Assembly: GCF_016595215.1 (NCBI RefSeq)
Contig: NZ_JAENHK010000001.1
Coordinates: forward strand, 992,001 to 1,056,000
DNA: 64,000 nucleotides
Direction: 5' to 3'
From: Chryseobacterium paridis
GTDB taxonomy: Bacteria > Bacteroidota > Bacteroidia > Flavobacteriales > Weeksellaceae
How positions within the stretch are numbered: position 1 is the stretch's first letter; the number at the start of each line of letters is the position of its first letter. The translations under genes and the position numbers were made by a program. The notes beneath the pieces were generated by a model that saw only the letters and a program-made list of their open reading frames with translations, did no database searches and was not told the DNA's origin. Below are positions 9,044 to 17,168 of this stretch, in pieces.

Positions 9044-9436
9044 ATGAAATTAGATGTTTCTGAGAATGAAATATCCAGAATTGTATATGAAGCTGGATAT
9101 TTGGTTCATAAAAGCCTAGGTCCTGGACTTTTGGAAAGTGCTTATGAAGAATGTATGTATTACGAACTTAAAAAGCATAAACTCTTTATTGAAAAACAAA
9201 AGCCTATGCCTTTAGTTTACAATGAAGTGAAATTAGATGTAGGTTACAGATTGGATTTTCTAATCGAAAATAAATTTGTTTTAGAAATAAAATCTGTTGA
9301 AACTTTAAACGATATTCACATGGCACAAATTCTTACTTATCTTAGGCTAAGTAATTGTAAGCTTGGGATGTTAATGAATTTCAATAACCTTCATTTTAAA
9401 AATGGGGTTAAAAGAGTCATTAACGGAATATTATAA
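9044..9436 (+). CDS. GxxExxY protein (PD-(D/E)XK nuclease superfamily)
   Basis: 130 residues, the usual length for the family. The name-giving motif is GLLESAY at residues 28-34. A PD-(D/E)XK-like core follows: Asp71 in GYRLDFLI, Glu81-x-Lys83 in VLEIKSVE, and a Gln95 helix (AQILTYL). The family is scattered in many copies through Bacteroidetes and has no established substrate; nuclease activity is inferred from the fold. Inverted periodic repeats abut both neighbouring genes and enclose it. There is no recognisable transposase or resolvase. It looks inserted between the thioesterase and dehydrogenase genes. Confidence 0.88.
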   Translation: MKLDVSENEISRIVYEAGYLVHKSLGPGLLESAYEECMYYELKKHKLFIEKQKPMPLVYNEVKLDVGYRLDFLIENKFVLEIKSVETLNDIHMAQILTYLRLSNCKLGMLMNFNNLHFKNGVKRVINGIL

Positions 9437-9437
9437 T

Positions 9438-9482
9438 TTTAATTTGTGATATTTGTGAATAAAATTTGTGTCATTAGTGTTT
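9438..9482. repeat. Right inverted repeat of the GxxExxY cassette
   Basis: The word ATTTGTG recurs (AATTTGTGATATTTGTG, AAAATTTGTGTCATTAGTG) and is the complement of the left arm, with matching order and spacing. It ends 7 bases before the ATG of the next gene. Confidence 0.78.
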
Positions 9483-9489
9483 AAATATT

Positions 9490-10416
9490 ATGAAGATCCT
9501 CCTTTTAGATAAAAACCATCCTCTTATCACAGAACAGCTTCTTGCCAAAAACTTTATTTTGGAAGAAGACTTTTCATCTTCTTACGAAGAGGTTTGCCAT
9601 AAAATTCACAATTATGATGGTGTAATTATAAGGAGTAGAATTCCTTTAGATAAAAATTTTCTTGAAAAAGGGAAGAACCTCAAATTTATTGCAAGGGTAG
9701 GAGCTGGAATGGAAAATATTGATATTCCAGTTGCGGAAAAGTTAGGAATCCAACTGATCAATTCTCCTGAAGGAAATAGAGATTCTGTAGCTGAGCATGT
9801 TGTGGGGATGCTGCTGATTTTAATGCACCGCCTTTTCATTGCTTCCCAGGAAGTTAAAAATGGAATCTGGCTTCGTGAAGAAAACAGAGGAGATGAATTG
9901 CTTGGAAAAACAGTTGGTCTGATAGGGTACGGAAACATGGGAAAGGCGACAGCAAAAAGACTTTCAGGTTTTGGCTGTAAAGTGATTTTCTATGATATTT
10001 TACCAGGTCTTTCTGATGAATACGCTACACAGGTTTCTTTAAAAGGACTTCAGGAGCAAGCAGAGGTTTTAAGCCTGCACATTCCTTTAACGGATCAATC
10101 GTACTATCTGATCGATGGCCCGTTTATTTCTGATATGAAAAATGATTTCTATTTCATAAATACAGCAAGAGGAAAAAATATTGAAACTAAGAGTTTAGTT
10201 GAAGCTTTGAAGGCGGGAAAAATAAAAGGAGCATGTCTGGATGTACTTGAATATGAAAAGTCTTCTTTCGAAAATTTAGAAATCGGAGAAAATGAAGACC
10301 TTCAGTATCTTTTAGAATCCGAAAAGGTGATTGTAACACCGCATATCGCAGGATGGACTCATCAGAGTAAAGAGAAACTGGCACAGGTAATTGTGGATAA
10401 GATTTTAGGTAGTTAA
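9490..10416 (+). CDS. D-isomer-specific 2-hydroxyacid dehydrogenase
   Basis: 308 residues. The split substrate domain encloses an NAD-binding Rossmann domain with VGLIGYGNMGKATAKRL near residue 143. The catalytic Arg is in INTARG, the Glu lies in the following helix segment, and the catalytic His is in TPHIAGWTH near residue 294. It is related to phosphoglycerate dehydrogenase but lacks the ACT domain, so the substrate is uncertain; serine biosynthesis is possible. It starts just after the right repeat of the GxxExxY cassette. Confidence 0.87.
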   Translation: MKILLLDKNHPLITEQLLAKNFILEEDFSSSYEEVCHKIHNYDGVIIRSRIPLDKNFLEKGKNLKFIARVGAGMENIDIPVAEKLGIQLINSPEGNRDSVAEHVVGMLLILMHRLFIASQEVKNGIWLREENRGDELLGKTVGLIGYGNMGKATAKRLSGFGCKVIFYDILPGLSDEYATQVSLKGLQEQAEVLSLHIPLTDQSYYLIDGPFISDMKNDFYFINTARGKNIETKSLVEALKAGKIKGACLDVLEYEKSSFENLEIGENEDLQYLLESEKVIVTPHIAGWTHQSKEKLAQVIVDKILGS

Positions 10417-10840
10417 AAGTAAAGTCGCAAAATTGCGAAATAGCGAAATTGCTTTTTTGAGGTTGAGGATTCGCTTTATGGTGCAATTTTCAAAGTTGTT
10501 TTTCTTTATTGATTGTGGGTTTGTGAAATTGCAAAATTGCTGAATTGCGAAATCGCTTTTTGAGGTTAAGAATTCACTGAGGTATTGTAATTTTCAAAAG
10601 ACCCTGATAATGGAATATCTCCTTTTATAAAATCATTTACTTTTCTTAAAAACAACCAGATTCACGATTTTACAAATCCACAATTGAACGATTTTACGAT
10701 TCAGCGAATTCGCGCTTTCGCCTTTCAGCCTTTTAGTCTTTTCGCCCCTTTCCTCATTTTGTGTTAAATAATTCATAATTTGTTCCCGCTATTCATTATT
10801 TATTTTGAGTTTTATTAAATTGCCGCTCATTTTGAAACTC
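10417..10840. repeat. Intergenic array of GCGAAATTGC-type words with a tandem duplication and inverted arm
   Basis: Two diverged copies of about 75 bases lie at about 10424-10496 and 10523-10600. Both run GCGAAATTGC-like words, then TTTTTTGAGGTT, then a shared tail ending in AATTTTCAAA. From about 10660 to 10750 complementary words appear (CACGATTTTACAAATCC, AACGATTTTACGATTCAGCG). No gene was seen in this 420-base stretch. The words differ from those at 5063-5280 but the layout is alike. Confidence 0.7.
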
Positions 10841-12103
10841 ATGAAGAAGCATAACTTTGTCCTTTTTTTAACTGTTTTTGCATTTCTATTTTCCTGTAAA
10901 AATAAATCCGAAACTAAAGAATCTGTAGCTGAAAATACTACCAATCTTCCCAATTATGGAAATGTAGATCTAAGTAAGGTTTTTACAAAAGCAGATGATC
11001 AGGTTCCTGATAAAGCTTCTTTGGTTCAATATATTGATCAGTATTACAAAAAGGTATGGGATGCGGGTGATTTAAGTGGTGGAATATTGGTTGCGAAAGG
11101 CGATGATATTCTATACGAAAACTACAGAGGTTTCGGAAGGGAAGGAAATCAAATGCCGATCGATAAAAATACACCTTTGCATGTCGCTTCAGTTTCAAAA
11201 ACGATGACGGCAATGGCCATGATGAAATTGATCGAAGCGGGTAAAATAAAACTGACAGATCATTTAACACAATATTTCCCTGGATTTCCATATCCTAATG
11301 TTACTGTTCAAAATTTATTATCACAAAGAAGTGGTCTTCCGAAGTATGAATACTTTATTACTAAGATTCAGCCGGCTCCTGCTGAGCTTTCAAAAGCATT
11401 TATTACCAATCAGGATGTGCTGAATATGATTATTAAATATAAACCTGATTTGGCAAGAGATACGAATACAGGATTTATGTATTGCAATACAAACTTTGCT
11501 CTGTTGGCATTGTTAATAGAAAAAGTGACGAAAACACCTTTTCCTCAGGCAATGAAAGAGATGGTCTTTGCACCATTAAAAATGAAGAATACATATATTT
11601 TTCAGGAAAAAGATATTCCAACAGCAGCACAATCCTTCTACTATGGACGTGGAAAACTATATCCTTTAGATAGACTCGATCTTATTTATGGGGACAAAAA
11701 CGTATACACAACACCAAGAGATCTTTTTAATTTCTCTAAAGCGATGTATTCAAAAGATTTCCTGAAACCAGAATTAATGCAGATGGTTTTCACTCCTTAT
11801 AGCAATGAAAAAGCAGGAATGAATAATTATGGTTTAGGTTTCAGAATGAAGATTTTTGATAATGGTGAGAAACTGACCTATCATAACGGATGGTGGCATG
11901 GAACGAATTCTGTTTTTGCTCATTTGCTCAATTCAAAAGTGACTATTGTGGCTATTGGAAACAAATACTCAAACAGGGTGTATACAGCATTGGCTCTTTC
12001 AGGATTATTTGAAGATTTTCCAGTACAGAAAGACAAGCTTCACAGTGTAATGAATGATAATCAGGATTCTTTAAAAAACGGACATGAAGTTTTTGGAGAA
12101 TAA
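10841..12103 (+). CDS. Serine hydrolase of the class C beta-lactamase family, lipoprotein
   Basis: 420 residues from the ATG at 10841, which gives a clean lipoprotein signal (FAFLFSC); an in-frame TTG 36 bases upstream is rejected. The motifs are SVSK (SxxK, nucleophile Ser and Lys), YCN (YxN) near residue 220 and HNG as the third box. These enzymes are usually peptidases or esterases acting on D-amino-acid or ester bonds in the envelope; true beta-lactamase activity cannot be told from sequence. It probably sits in the periplasm or on the outer membrane. Confidence 0.88.
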   Translation: MKKHNFVLFLTVFAFLFSCKNKSETKESVAENTTNLPNYGNVDLSKVFTKADDQVPDKASLVQYIDQYYKKVWDAGDLSGGILVAKGDDILYENYRGFGREGNQMPIDKNTPLHVASVSKTMTAMAMMKLIEAGKIKLTDHLTQYFPGFPYPNVTVQNLLSQRSGLPKYEYFITKIQPAPAELSKAFITNQDVLNMIIKYKPDLARDTNTGFMYCNTNFALLALLIEKVTKTPFPQAMKEMVFAPLKMKNTYIFQEKDIPTAAQSFYYGRGKLYPLDRLDLIYGDKNVYTTPRDLFNFSKAMYSKDFLKPELMQMVFTPYSNEKAGMNNYGLGFRMKIFDNGEKLTYHNGWWHGTNSVFAHLLNSKVTIVAIGNKYSNRVYTALALSGLFEDFPVQKDKLHSVMNDNQDSLKNGHEVFGE

Positions 12104-12107
12104 TGTT

Positions 12108-12115
12108 TATTTTTG
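12108..12115 (+). promoter_or_regulatory. -7 box before the Ig-like lipoprotein gene
   Basis: TATTTTTG matches TAnnTTTG and ends 13 bases before the ATG at 12129, so a short leader is implied. No -33 element was identified. Confidence 0.35.
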
Positions 12116-12128
12116 CTTAAACATATTC

Positions 12129-13856
12129 ATGAAAAGACTTCTTTTACTATTCATTATCGGTTTCCTTGTACAGTCTTGTGCGAGAGTAGGTTCTCCTGTC
12201 GGAGGTCCTAAAGATACGTTGGCGCCAAAGTTTTTAAGCTCAAATATAGATACAACCCGAGTAAATGTCAAAAGAGATATTAAGCAATTACGCATAGATT
12301 TTGATGAATATGTAACATTAAAAGATGTCAATAAGAATTTAATTATTTCTCCTCCTATAAAGAAGATCAAGCGAATTCTGCCTTCTAATATTGCCAATAA
12401 ATATCTTTTGATTCAATGGGAAGATACTTTACAAGCAAATACAACATATAATTTCAATTTCGGGAATTCTATTGTAGATAATAACGAAGCCAATGTACTA
12501 CGCTATTTCAATTTCGCCTTTTCGACGGGGGATAAGTTGGATGATTTGTATATCAGTGGTGATGTTAGGGATGCGGTATCTATTAAAAAAGCATCAACAA
12601 CAGATAATAAAATGGTTGTAGGCCTGTATAAGGTTCAGGATACTATGAATTATAAGCAAAAACCTTATTACATCACAAAGGTTGATGATGACGGTTATTA
12701 TGAGCTTAATTATTTATCCCCTGGAAAATATAAGATCATTGCTTTTGAAGATGAGAATGGGAATTCAATGTACGACCCCGGAAAAGAAAAAGTAGGTTTT
12801 CAAAAAGAACCTGTAGAAGTTGAAAAATCGATTTCAGGATTAAATCTAAAGGTATATCCGTCTAAAAAACCATTGAAATATGTGGAAATGAAGGAAACAC
12901 CAGGCGGAATAACCATGACATTTGAGGGGCGTCCAAATGATGTGAAAGTACTTTCGATCAATGATAAATTACAAGATATAAAAATAACACATCGTCCTAA
13001 ATCAGATTCTGTAAAGATTTGGTTTGATGCGGTGAAAAGCAATGTAGGGCAGACGGGAACTGATAATTTAAAATTCAGTTATGATGCAGATAACAAAAAA
13101 GATACGGTTTCTGTATTTTACAAATACAATGCTAAGAACGCCATGAGTCTTGATAATAATGATGGTGCGCTCTTACCTCCAAAAACAGATTTTAAAATAA
13201 CTTCCAACTATATTATCGACAAGATCAATACGGATAAATGGGTACTGAAAAGCGATAGCTTGACAACTCAGAATTTTACAGCAAAGATTTCTGAAACAAA
13301 TCCATATCAGATCCTGATACAGTCGGATTTTATTGAAGGTAAAAAGTATCAGTTGGTAGTCCCAAAAACAACAGTCTTATCCTTCTATGATAAAAACCCG
13401 GCCTCTAAGCGTTTTGATTTTGAAACAGATAAGATAGAAAATTATGGAAGTCTGACATTTAAACTTCAAAATGCCCCAACTTCGAATTATTGGCTGCAAT
13501 TATTAGATACCTCAGAAAAGGTTATTTACCAAAAGTACACGAAAGGAGATGCTGTCAAATTTGATATATTAAAACCGGGTGAATATATTGTTAGGATTTT
13601 AGTTGATAATAATGATAATAAATTCTGGGATGAAGCAGATTTCCAGAATGAAACTTTTGCGGAAGATTCCTATATTTTCCATAAGGTTGCTGTAGTAAGG
13701 CCTCTGTGGGATAGTAACGAAGATTGGGATTTAAAGGATACCAGAGTATTAGATACTAAAACGTTGAATATTCCAAAGCCTGTTGAAAATAAGCCTGTTG
13801 AAAAAGATAATAAGGCATTGAAGTCAGGTAATTCAGTGTTACAACCTGTGAGATAG
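12129..13856 (+). CDS. Lipoprotein with Big_5-type Ig-like domain
   Basis: 575 residues from the ATG at 12129, which heads a lipoprotein signal ending at VQSC; an upstream in-frame start at 12084 would overlap the previous gene and bury the signal. Residues about 20-140 match the bacterial Ig-like (Big_5) domain seen in many Bacteroidetes lipoproteins (GPKDTLAPKFL, LRIDFDEYVTLKDV, NTTYNFNFG). A middle part resembles a carboxypeptidase-regulatory-like fold (YYELNYLSPGKYKIIAFEDENG) and this motif recurs near the C-terminus (KPGEYIVRILVDNNDN). The tail is repetitive (KPVENKPVEKDNK). Probably an outer-membrane or surface protein of unknown role. Confidence 0.8.
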   Translation: MKRLLLLFIIGFLVQSCARVGSPVGGPKDTLAPKFLSSNIDTTRVNVKRDIKQLRIDFDEYVTLKDVNKNLIISPPIKKIKRILPSNIANKYLLIQWEDTLQANTTYNFNFGNSIVDNNEANVLRYFNFAFSTGDKLDDLYISGDVRDAVSIKKASTTDNKMVVGLYKVQDTMNYKQKPYYITKVDDDGYYELNYLSPGKYKIIAFEDENGNSMYDPGKEKVGFQKEPVEVEKSISGLNLKVYPSKKPLKYVEMKETPGGITMTFEGRPNDVKVLSINDKLQDIKITHRPKSDSVKIWFDAVKSNVGQTGTDNLKFSYDADNKKDTVSVFYKYNAKNAMSLDNNDGALLPPKTDFKITSNYIIDKINTDKWVLKSDSLTTQNFTAKISETNPYQILIQSDFIEGKKYQLVVPKTTVLSFYDKNPASKRFDFETDKIENYGSLTFKLQNAPTSNYWLQLLDTSEKVIYQKYTKGDAVKFDILKPGEYIVRILVDNNDNKFWDEADFQNETFAEDSYIFHKVAVVRPLWDSNEDWDLKDTRVLDTKTLNIPKPVENKPVEKDNKALKSGNSVLQPVR

Positions 13857-13861
13857 AAATT

Positions 13862-14320
13862 ATGAAGATGGTAAAGAAGATCGTATTTTGGAGCCTGGTT
13901 GTTTTTGCACTTATCCAGTTTGTGCCTATCGATAGAGCAAACAAGCCTGTTGATCATAAAGTGAATTTTGTGGATGCTAAAAAGACACCTGAAAAGATCA
14001 GTAAGCTGATTAAAGGTGCCTGTTATGATTGTCATTCCAATGAAACAGTTTATCCAAAATATTCATACATTGCACCTGTATCCTGGTCTATAAAGAGCCA
14101 TGTCAACGAAGGGCGTGAACACCTTAACTTTTCTATATGGCAAACCTACAATTCAGATTTGAAGGAAAGTATGCTTAACAGTATTATTCCGACGCTTCAA
14201 AGCAAAACAATGCCAATGCCTGGTTATATTGTTTATCACAAGGAGGCTAACCTATCTGAAGCTGAAAGAAAATTATTGATCAATTACTTTGAGGAAATGC
14301 TGAAATCAAAGTCTTATTAA
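13862..14320 (+). CDS. Haem-binding domain protein (single CxxCH)
   Basis: 152 residues with an N-terminal membrane anchor or signal (IVFWSLVVFALIQFVPI). The c-type haem motif CYDCH lies near residues 55-59, followed by the block TVYPKYSYIAPVSWSIKSHVNEGR and an axial-ligand Met candidate in TMPMPGY. This matches the Bacteroidetes haem-binding domain family (Haem_bd). It starts 5 bases after the previous gene, so the pair is probably an operon. Electron transfer in the periplasm is the likely role. Confidence 0.87.
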   Translation: MKMVKKIVFWSLVVFALIQFVPIDRANKPVDHKVNFVDAKKTPEKISKLIKGACYDCHSNETVYPKYSYIAPVSWSIKSHVNEGREHLNFSIWQTYNSDLKESMLNSIIPTLQSKTMPMPGYIVYHKEANLSEAERKLLINYFEEMLKSKSY

Positions 14321-14343
14321 ATTCTTACTATCAATTACAAAAC

Positions 14344-14371
14344 AAATAGCAGAACCTGGGTTCTGCTATTT
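14344..14371. terminator. Hairpin between convergent genes
   Basis: The stem AAATAGCAGAACC / GGTTCTGCTATTT (13 bp, loop TG) lies between the haem-binding gene and the Nudix gene. The plus strand has the better T-rich tail. It may serve both directions. Confidence 0.8.
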
Positions 14372-14393
14372 ATATTTTATTTCAAAGGTGTGA

Positions 14394-14909
14394 TTACAAA
14401 TTCTTTAGATATTGCTCAAAAAATATTTTCTGAGAATCAAAAGCAATATCATCCAGATCGATGTGACTTAAAGGAATCCACTGTGTTTCTGAAATTTCAG
14501 ATAATGCAAGATTAACTTCAAATTTTTGTTGAACACGGTATTCATAGAATAAATCGATTGTATTGTAATCAATCTCCTTGTATTGATAAATGTTTGGTAA
14601 GCTTGTGATATATTGTAAGTTTGAAATATCAATATCTAACTGTAGTTCTTCAAAAAGTTCTCGTTTGCAGGTTTCCTCGGCACTTTCTCTTGGATCCACA
14701 AAACCTCCGGCCAAATCCAGTTTTCCTTTTTTAGGGTCCTGATTTCTCCTTGTCAGGTAGATCTCATCACCATGTCTTATAACAACAGCTACCGCACCGG
14801 CAACGTTATTATAGAGCGTGAAATTGCAATGAGGGCAGCTCCATTTTTTTTCGCCATCCCAATTCAGAGATTCTTTGCCACAGTTTGGACAATATTTCAA
14901 TACTTTCAT
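14394..14909 (-). CDS. Nudix hydrolase with N-terminal zinc ribbon
   Basis: 171 residues. A zinc ribbon (CPNCGKE...CPHCN, residues 8-33) precedes the Nudix fold. The Nudix box reads GGFVDPRESAEETCKRELFEEL. Zinc ribbon plus Nudix is the layout of NADH pyrophosphatase-like enzymes, though the protein is shorter than NudC. The substrate is a nucleoside diphosphate derivative that cannot be specified. Its start overlaps the xerD stop by one base. Confidence 0.85.
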   Translation of the reverse strand: MKVLKYCPNCGKESLNWDGEKKWSCPHCNFTLYNNVAGAVAVVIRHGDEIYLTRRNQDPKKGKLDLAGGFVDPRESAEETCKRELFEELQLDIDISNLQYITSLPNIYQYKEIDYNTIDLFYEYRVQQKFEVNLALSEISETQWIPLSHIDLDDIAFDSQKIFFEQYLKNL

Positions 14910-15820
14910 TAAGCGATATTAATATTTCTAGGATGATAATTTAAAATTACATCCCTTAGTTCTTCAGTCTTTAAGTGTGTGTATATTTCAGTTGTCGTAA
15001 TGCTGGAATGTCCAAGCATTTCCTGGATGTATCTTAAATCAGCTCCATTTTGCAATAGGTGTGTAGCAAAAGAGTGTCTGAAAGTATGCGGAGATATTTT
15101 CTTGCTTACTCCAGCTTTATCTGTAAGCTCTTTTATGATAAGAAATACAATAACTCGGGACATAGATGTACCTCGGCTATTAAGAAATAAAGAATCTTCA
15201 TATTTCTTATTTATTTTATTCTTACTGCGTACTTCTTTGATATAACTTTCCAATAGATCTGCTGTATAATCCGCTAAGGGCACGAAACGGGTCTTATTTC
15301 CCTTTCCATGTACTTTAATATAATTTTCTTTGAAATTAATATTGGAGATTTTCAGATCGATAAGTTCAGAAACCCGAAGTCCACAACCGTAAAGTACCTC
15401 TACAATGCATTGATTTCTTCTTCCCAGATCTGACGAGACCTCTATGGCTCCTATAATCTTATTGATATCTACGAGACTGAGCGTGTCAGGAAGGTACAAT
15501 CCTAATTTGGGGCCTTCAAGTAATGCCGCCGGATTGTCTTCACGTGCTTCATCCTCAAGCAAAAATTTGAAGAAGGCTTTAATGGATGAAATCCATCTTG
15601 CCTGTGATCGTTCGCTGAATTTTTGTTTAGAAAGATTGAAGATGTACTCTTGTAAGTTTTCATATCCGATAACATCGGGAGCGATGTTTTCCAGATCTTC
15701 TTCTGCGTACTCTTTTAATTTTTTAATGTCTCTAACGTAAGCGTCAAGAGTGTTTTCTGAAAAATTTCGTTCGAAGCGAAGAAAGATTTCAAAATCCTTA
15801 ATTTTTTCATCCCAAGTCAT
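14909..15820 (-). CDS. xerD: Site-specific tyrosine recombinase XerD
   Basis: 303 residues, the normal XerC/D length. A SAM-like N-terminal core-binding domain (about 1-90) precedes the catalytic domain with Arg149 (GCGLRVSEL), His245-x-x-Arg248 (HTFRHSFATH), His271 (LGHSSI) and the nucleophile Tyr280 (EIYTHL). Xer recombinases resolve chromosome dimers at dif during division. Flavobacteria usually carry one main chromosomal Xer of this type. It lies upstream of the Nudix gene in the same direction. No dif-like site was recognised here. Confidence 0.93.
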   Translation of the reverse strand: MTWDEKIKDFEIFLRFERNFSENTLDAYVRDIKKLKEYAEEDLENIAPDVIGYENLQEYIFNLSKQKFSERSQARWISSIKAFFKFLLEDEAREDNPAALLEGPKLGLYLPDTLSLVDINKIIGAIEVSSDLGRRNQCIVEVLYGCGLRVSELIDLKISNINFKENYIKVHGKGNKTRFVPLADYTADLLESYIKEVRSKNKINKKYEDSLFLNSRGTSMSRVIVFLIIKELTDKAGVSKKISPHTFRHSFATHLLQNGADLRYIQEMLGHSSITTTEIYTHLKTEELRDVILNYHPRNINIA

Positions 15821-15825
15821 TTGTG

Positions 15826-16248
15826 TTATTTTTTTAGTTCACAATCAGAAATTTGTTCTATTTCAATATTATGGTTTCTCAGGAATGATATCCCGTCGTC
15901 GTCCGAATATTCATTAATGTACACCAGTCTTGTAATCCCTGCCTGTAAAATTAATTTACTACATTCCTTACATGGAGAAAGCGTTAAGTATAACGTAGCT
16001 CCTTTTGCAGATTGAGTAGAAGCAGCTAATTTTAATATAGCATTAGCTTCTGCATGCAATACGTACCAGTGTGTTTTTCCGTCAGCATCTTCACAACAAT
16101 TCTCGAATCCCGAAGGAGTTCCATTGTAACCATCTGAAATAATCATCCTATCTTTTACGATAAGAGCTCCTACTTGTTTTCTCTCACAGTAGGAAAGTTT
16201 TGCCCATTCCTGAGCCATTTTTAGATAAGCTTTATCAAACTTATTCAT
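15826..16248 (-). CDS. dCMP/cytidine deaminase family protein (zinc-dependent)
   Basis: 140 residues from the ATG at 16248 (MNKFDKAYLKMAQEWA). A longer reading from 16320 would overlap the enoyl-CoA hydratase gene and is rejected. The zinc site is His-Ala-Glu in LHAEANAIL with PCKECSKL, as in dCMP deaminases and ComEB. It probably converts dCMP to dUMP for thymidylate synthesis. The stop is 5 bases from the xerD start, so the genes are likely co-transcribed. Confidence 0.9.
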   Translation of the reverse strand: MNKFDKAYLKMAQEWAKLSYCERKQVGALIVKDRMIISDGYNGTPSGFENCCEDADGKTHWYVLHAEANAILKLAASTQSAKGATLYLTLSPCKECSKLILQAGITRLVYINEYSDDDGISFLRNHNIEIEQISDCELKK

Positions 16249-16294
16249 ACAGCAGCATTGTTTTTTTCGAAATAATTTGTAATAATAATTTTTT

Positions 16295-17062
16295 TTAGAA
16301 GTTAGGCTTTCTTTTCTCAAGAAACGCAGAAACCCCTTCTTTCTTATCCGCTAGTTCAAAAAGCTCGCCAAAATATTTAATTTCAGTTTCAAAACCTTTA
16401 TCCGTATCTGATAGATTTACAGCATGAATAGCCTTAGATATTGCCATCGGTGAGTTGAAAGCGATAACGTTTGCTAATTCCTTTGTTTTTGTTAATAATT
16501 CTTCAATAGGGTATACTTCATTTACCAATCCGATTTCTTTTGCTCTTTGGGCAGGAATCATTTTAGCAGAGAAGATGATTTCGTTGGCAAGGCCTTTTCC
16601 GACAAGCTTTGGAAGTCTTTGGGTGCCTCCGTAACCTGGAATCAATCCCAATGTTACTTCTGGAAGTCCTAATCTAGCATTTTCCGATGCATATCTGATA
16701 TGGCACGCCATAGCAAGCTCTAAACCACCTCCTAATGCAAAGCCGTTTACGGCTGCAATTACGGGCTTAGAAAGATTTTCTATCTTATTAAAAAGAGAAT
16801 TTTGACCATTCTTTGCTAATTCTTCAGCTCTTTCCTGTCCAAAGTCACTGAATTCTTTAATATCAGCTCCGGCAACAAAAGATTTCTCCCCGCTTCCAGT
16901 GAGGATAACAACTCTACAGCTGTTGTCTACATCTAATTCGTCTAAAGCTGAACTTATTTCCTGAATGGTTTTAGCATTTAATGCATTGAGACTTTCAGGT
17001 CTGTTTATTGTAATAATACCTAATTTATCTTCTTTTTTTAATAATATATTTTCGTAACTCAT
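16295..17062 (-). CDS. Enoyl-CoA hydratase/isomerase family protein
   Basis: 255 residues with the crotonase fold. The oxyanion-hole segment SFVAGADIKEF and the block ALGGGLELAMACHIRYAS followed by GLPEVTLGLIPGYGGTQRL carry the two Glu residues expected in true enoyl-CoA hydratases. It hydrates trans-2-enoyl-CoA in fatty-acid oxidation or a related route. It stands downstream of katA with a terminator between, and upstream of the deaminase and xerD. Confidence 0.9.
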   Translation of the reverse strand: MSYENILLKKEDKLGIITINRPESLNALNAKTIQEISSALDELDVDNSCRVVILTGSGEKSFVAGADIKEFSDFGQERAEELAKNGQNSLFNKIENLSKPVIAAVNGFALGGGLELAMACHIRYASENARLGLPEVTLGLIPGYGGTQRLPKLVGKGLANEIIFSAKMIPAQRAKEIGLVNEVYPIEELLTKTKELANVIAFNSPMAISKAIHAVNLSDTDKGFETEIKYFGELFELADKKEGVSAFLEKRKPNF

Positions 17063-17107
17063 TTTTCCACTTTAAAATACTAACCGTTGCAAATTATCAT
17101 TTTTTTA

Positions 17108-17146
17108 CAAAAAAAAGGAAAAAAAGTTGATATTTTTTCCTTTTTT
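17108..17146 (-). terminator. katA: Intrinsic terminator of katA
   Basis: The stem AAAAAAGGAAAAAA / TTTTTTCCTTTTTT (17111-17124 with 17133-17146) continues into A-rich sequence on the plus strand, that is a T run on the minus strand. It lies just beyond the katA stop. Confidence 0.75.
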
Positions 17147-17168
17147 GTTGAAATATTATTTTGTTTGA

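Noticed and set aside
9044..9436. GxxExxY gene as an intervening sequence of an rRNA gene
   Set aside because: Some relatives are found in that setting, but no rRNA sequence flanks it here.
10805..10840. Start of the serine hydrolase at an upstream TTG
   Set aside because: It would add 12 residues before a complete lipoprotein signal peptide.
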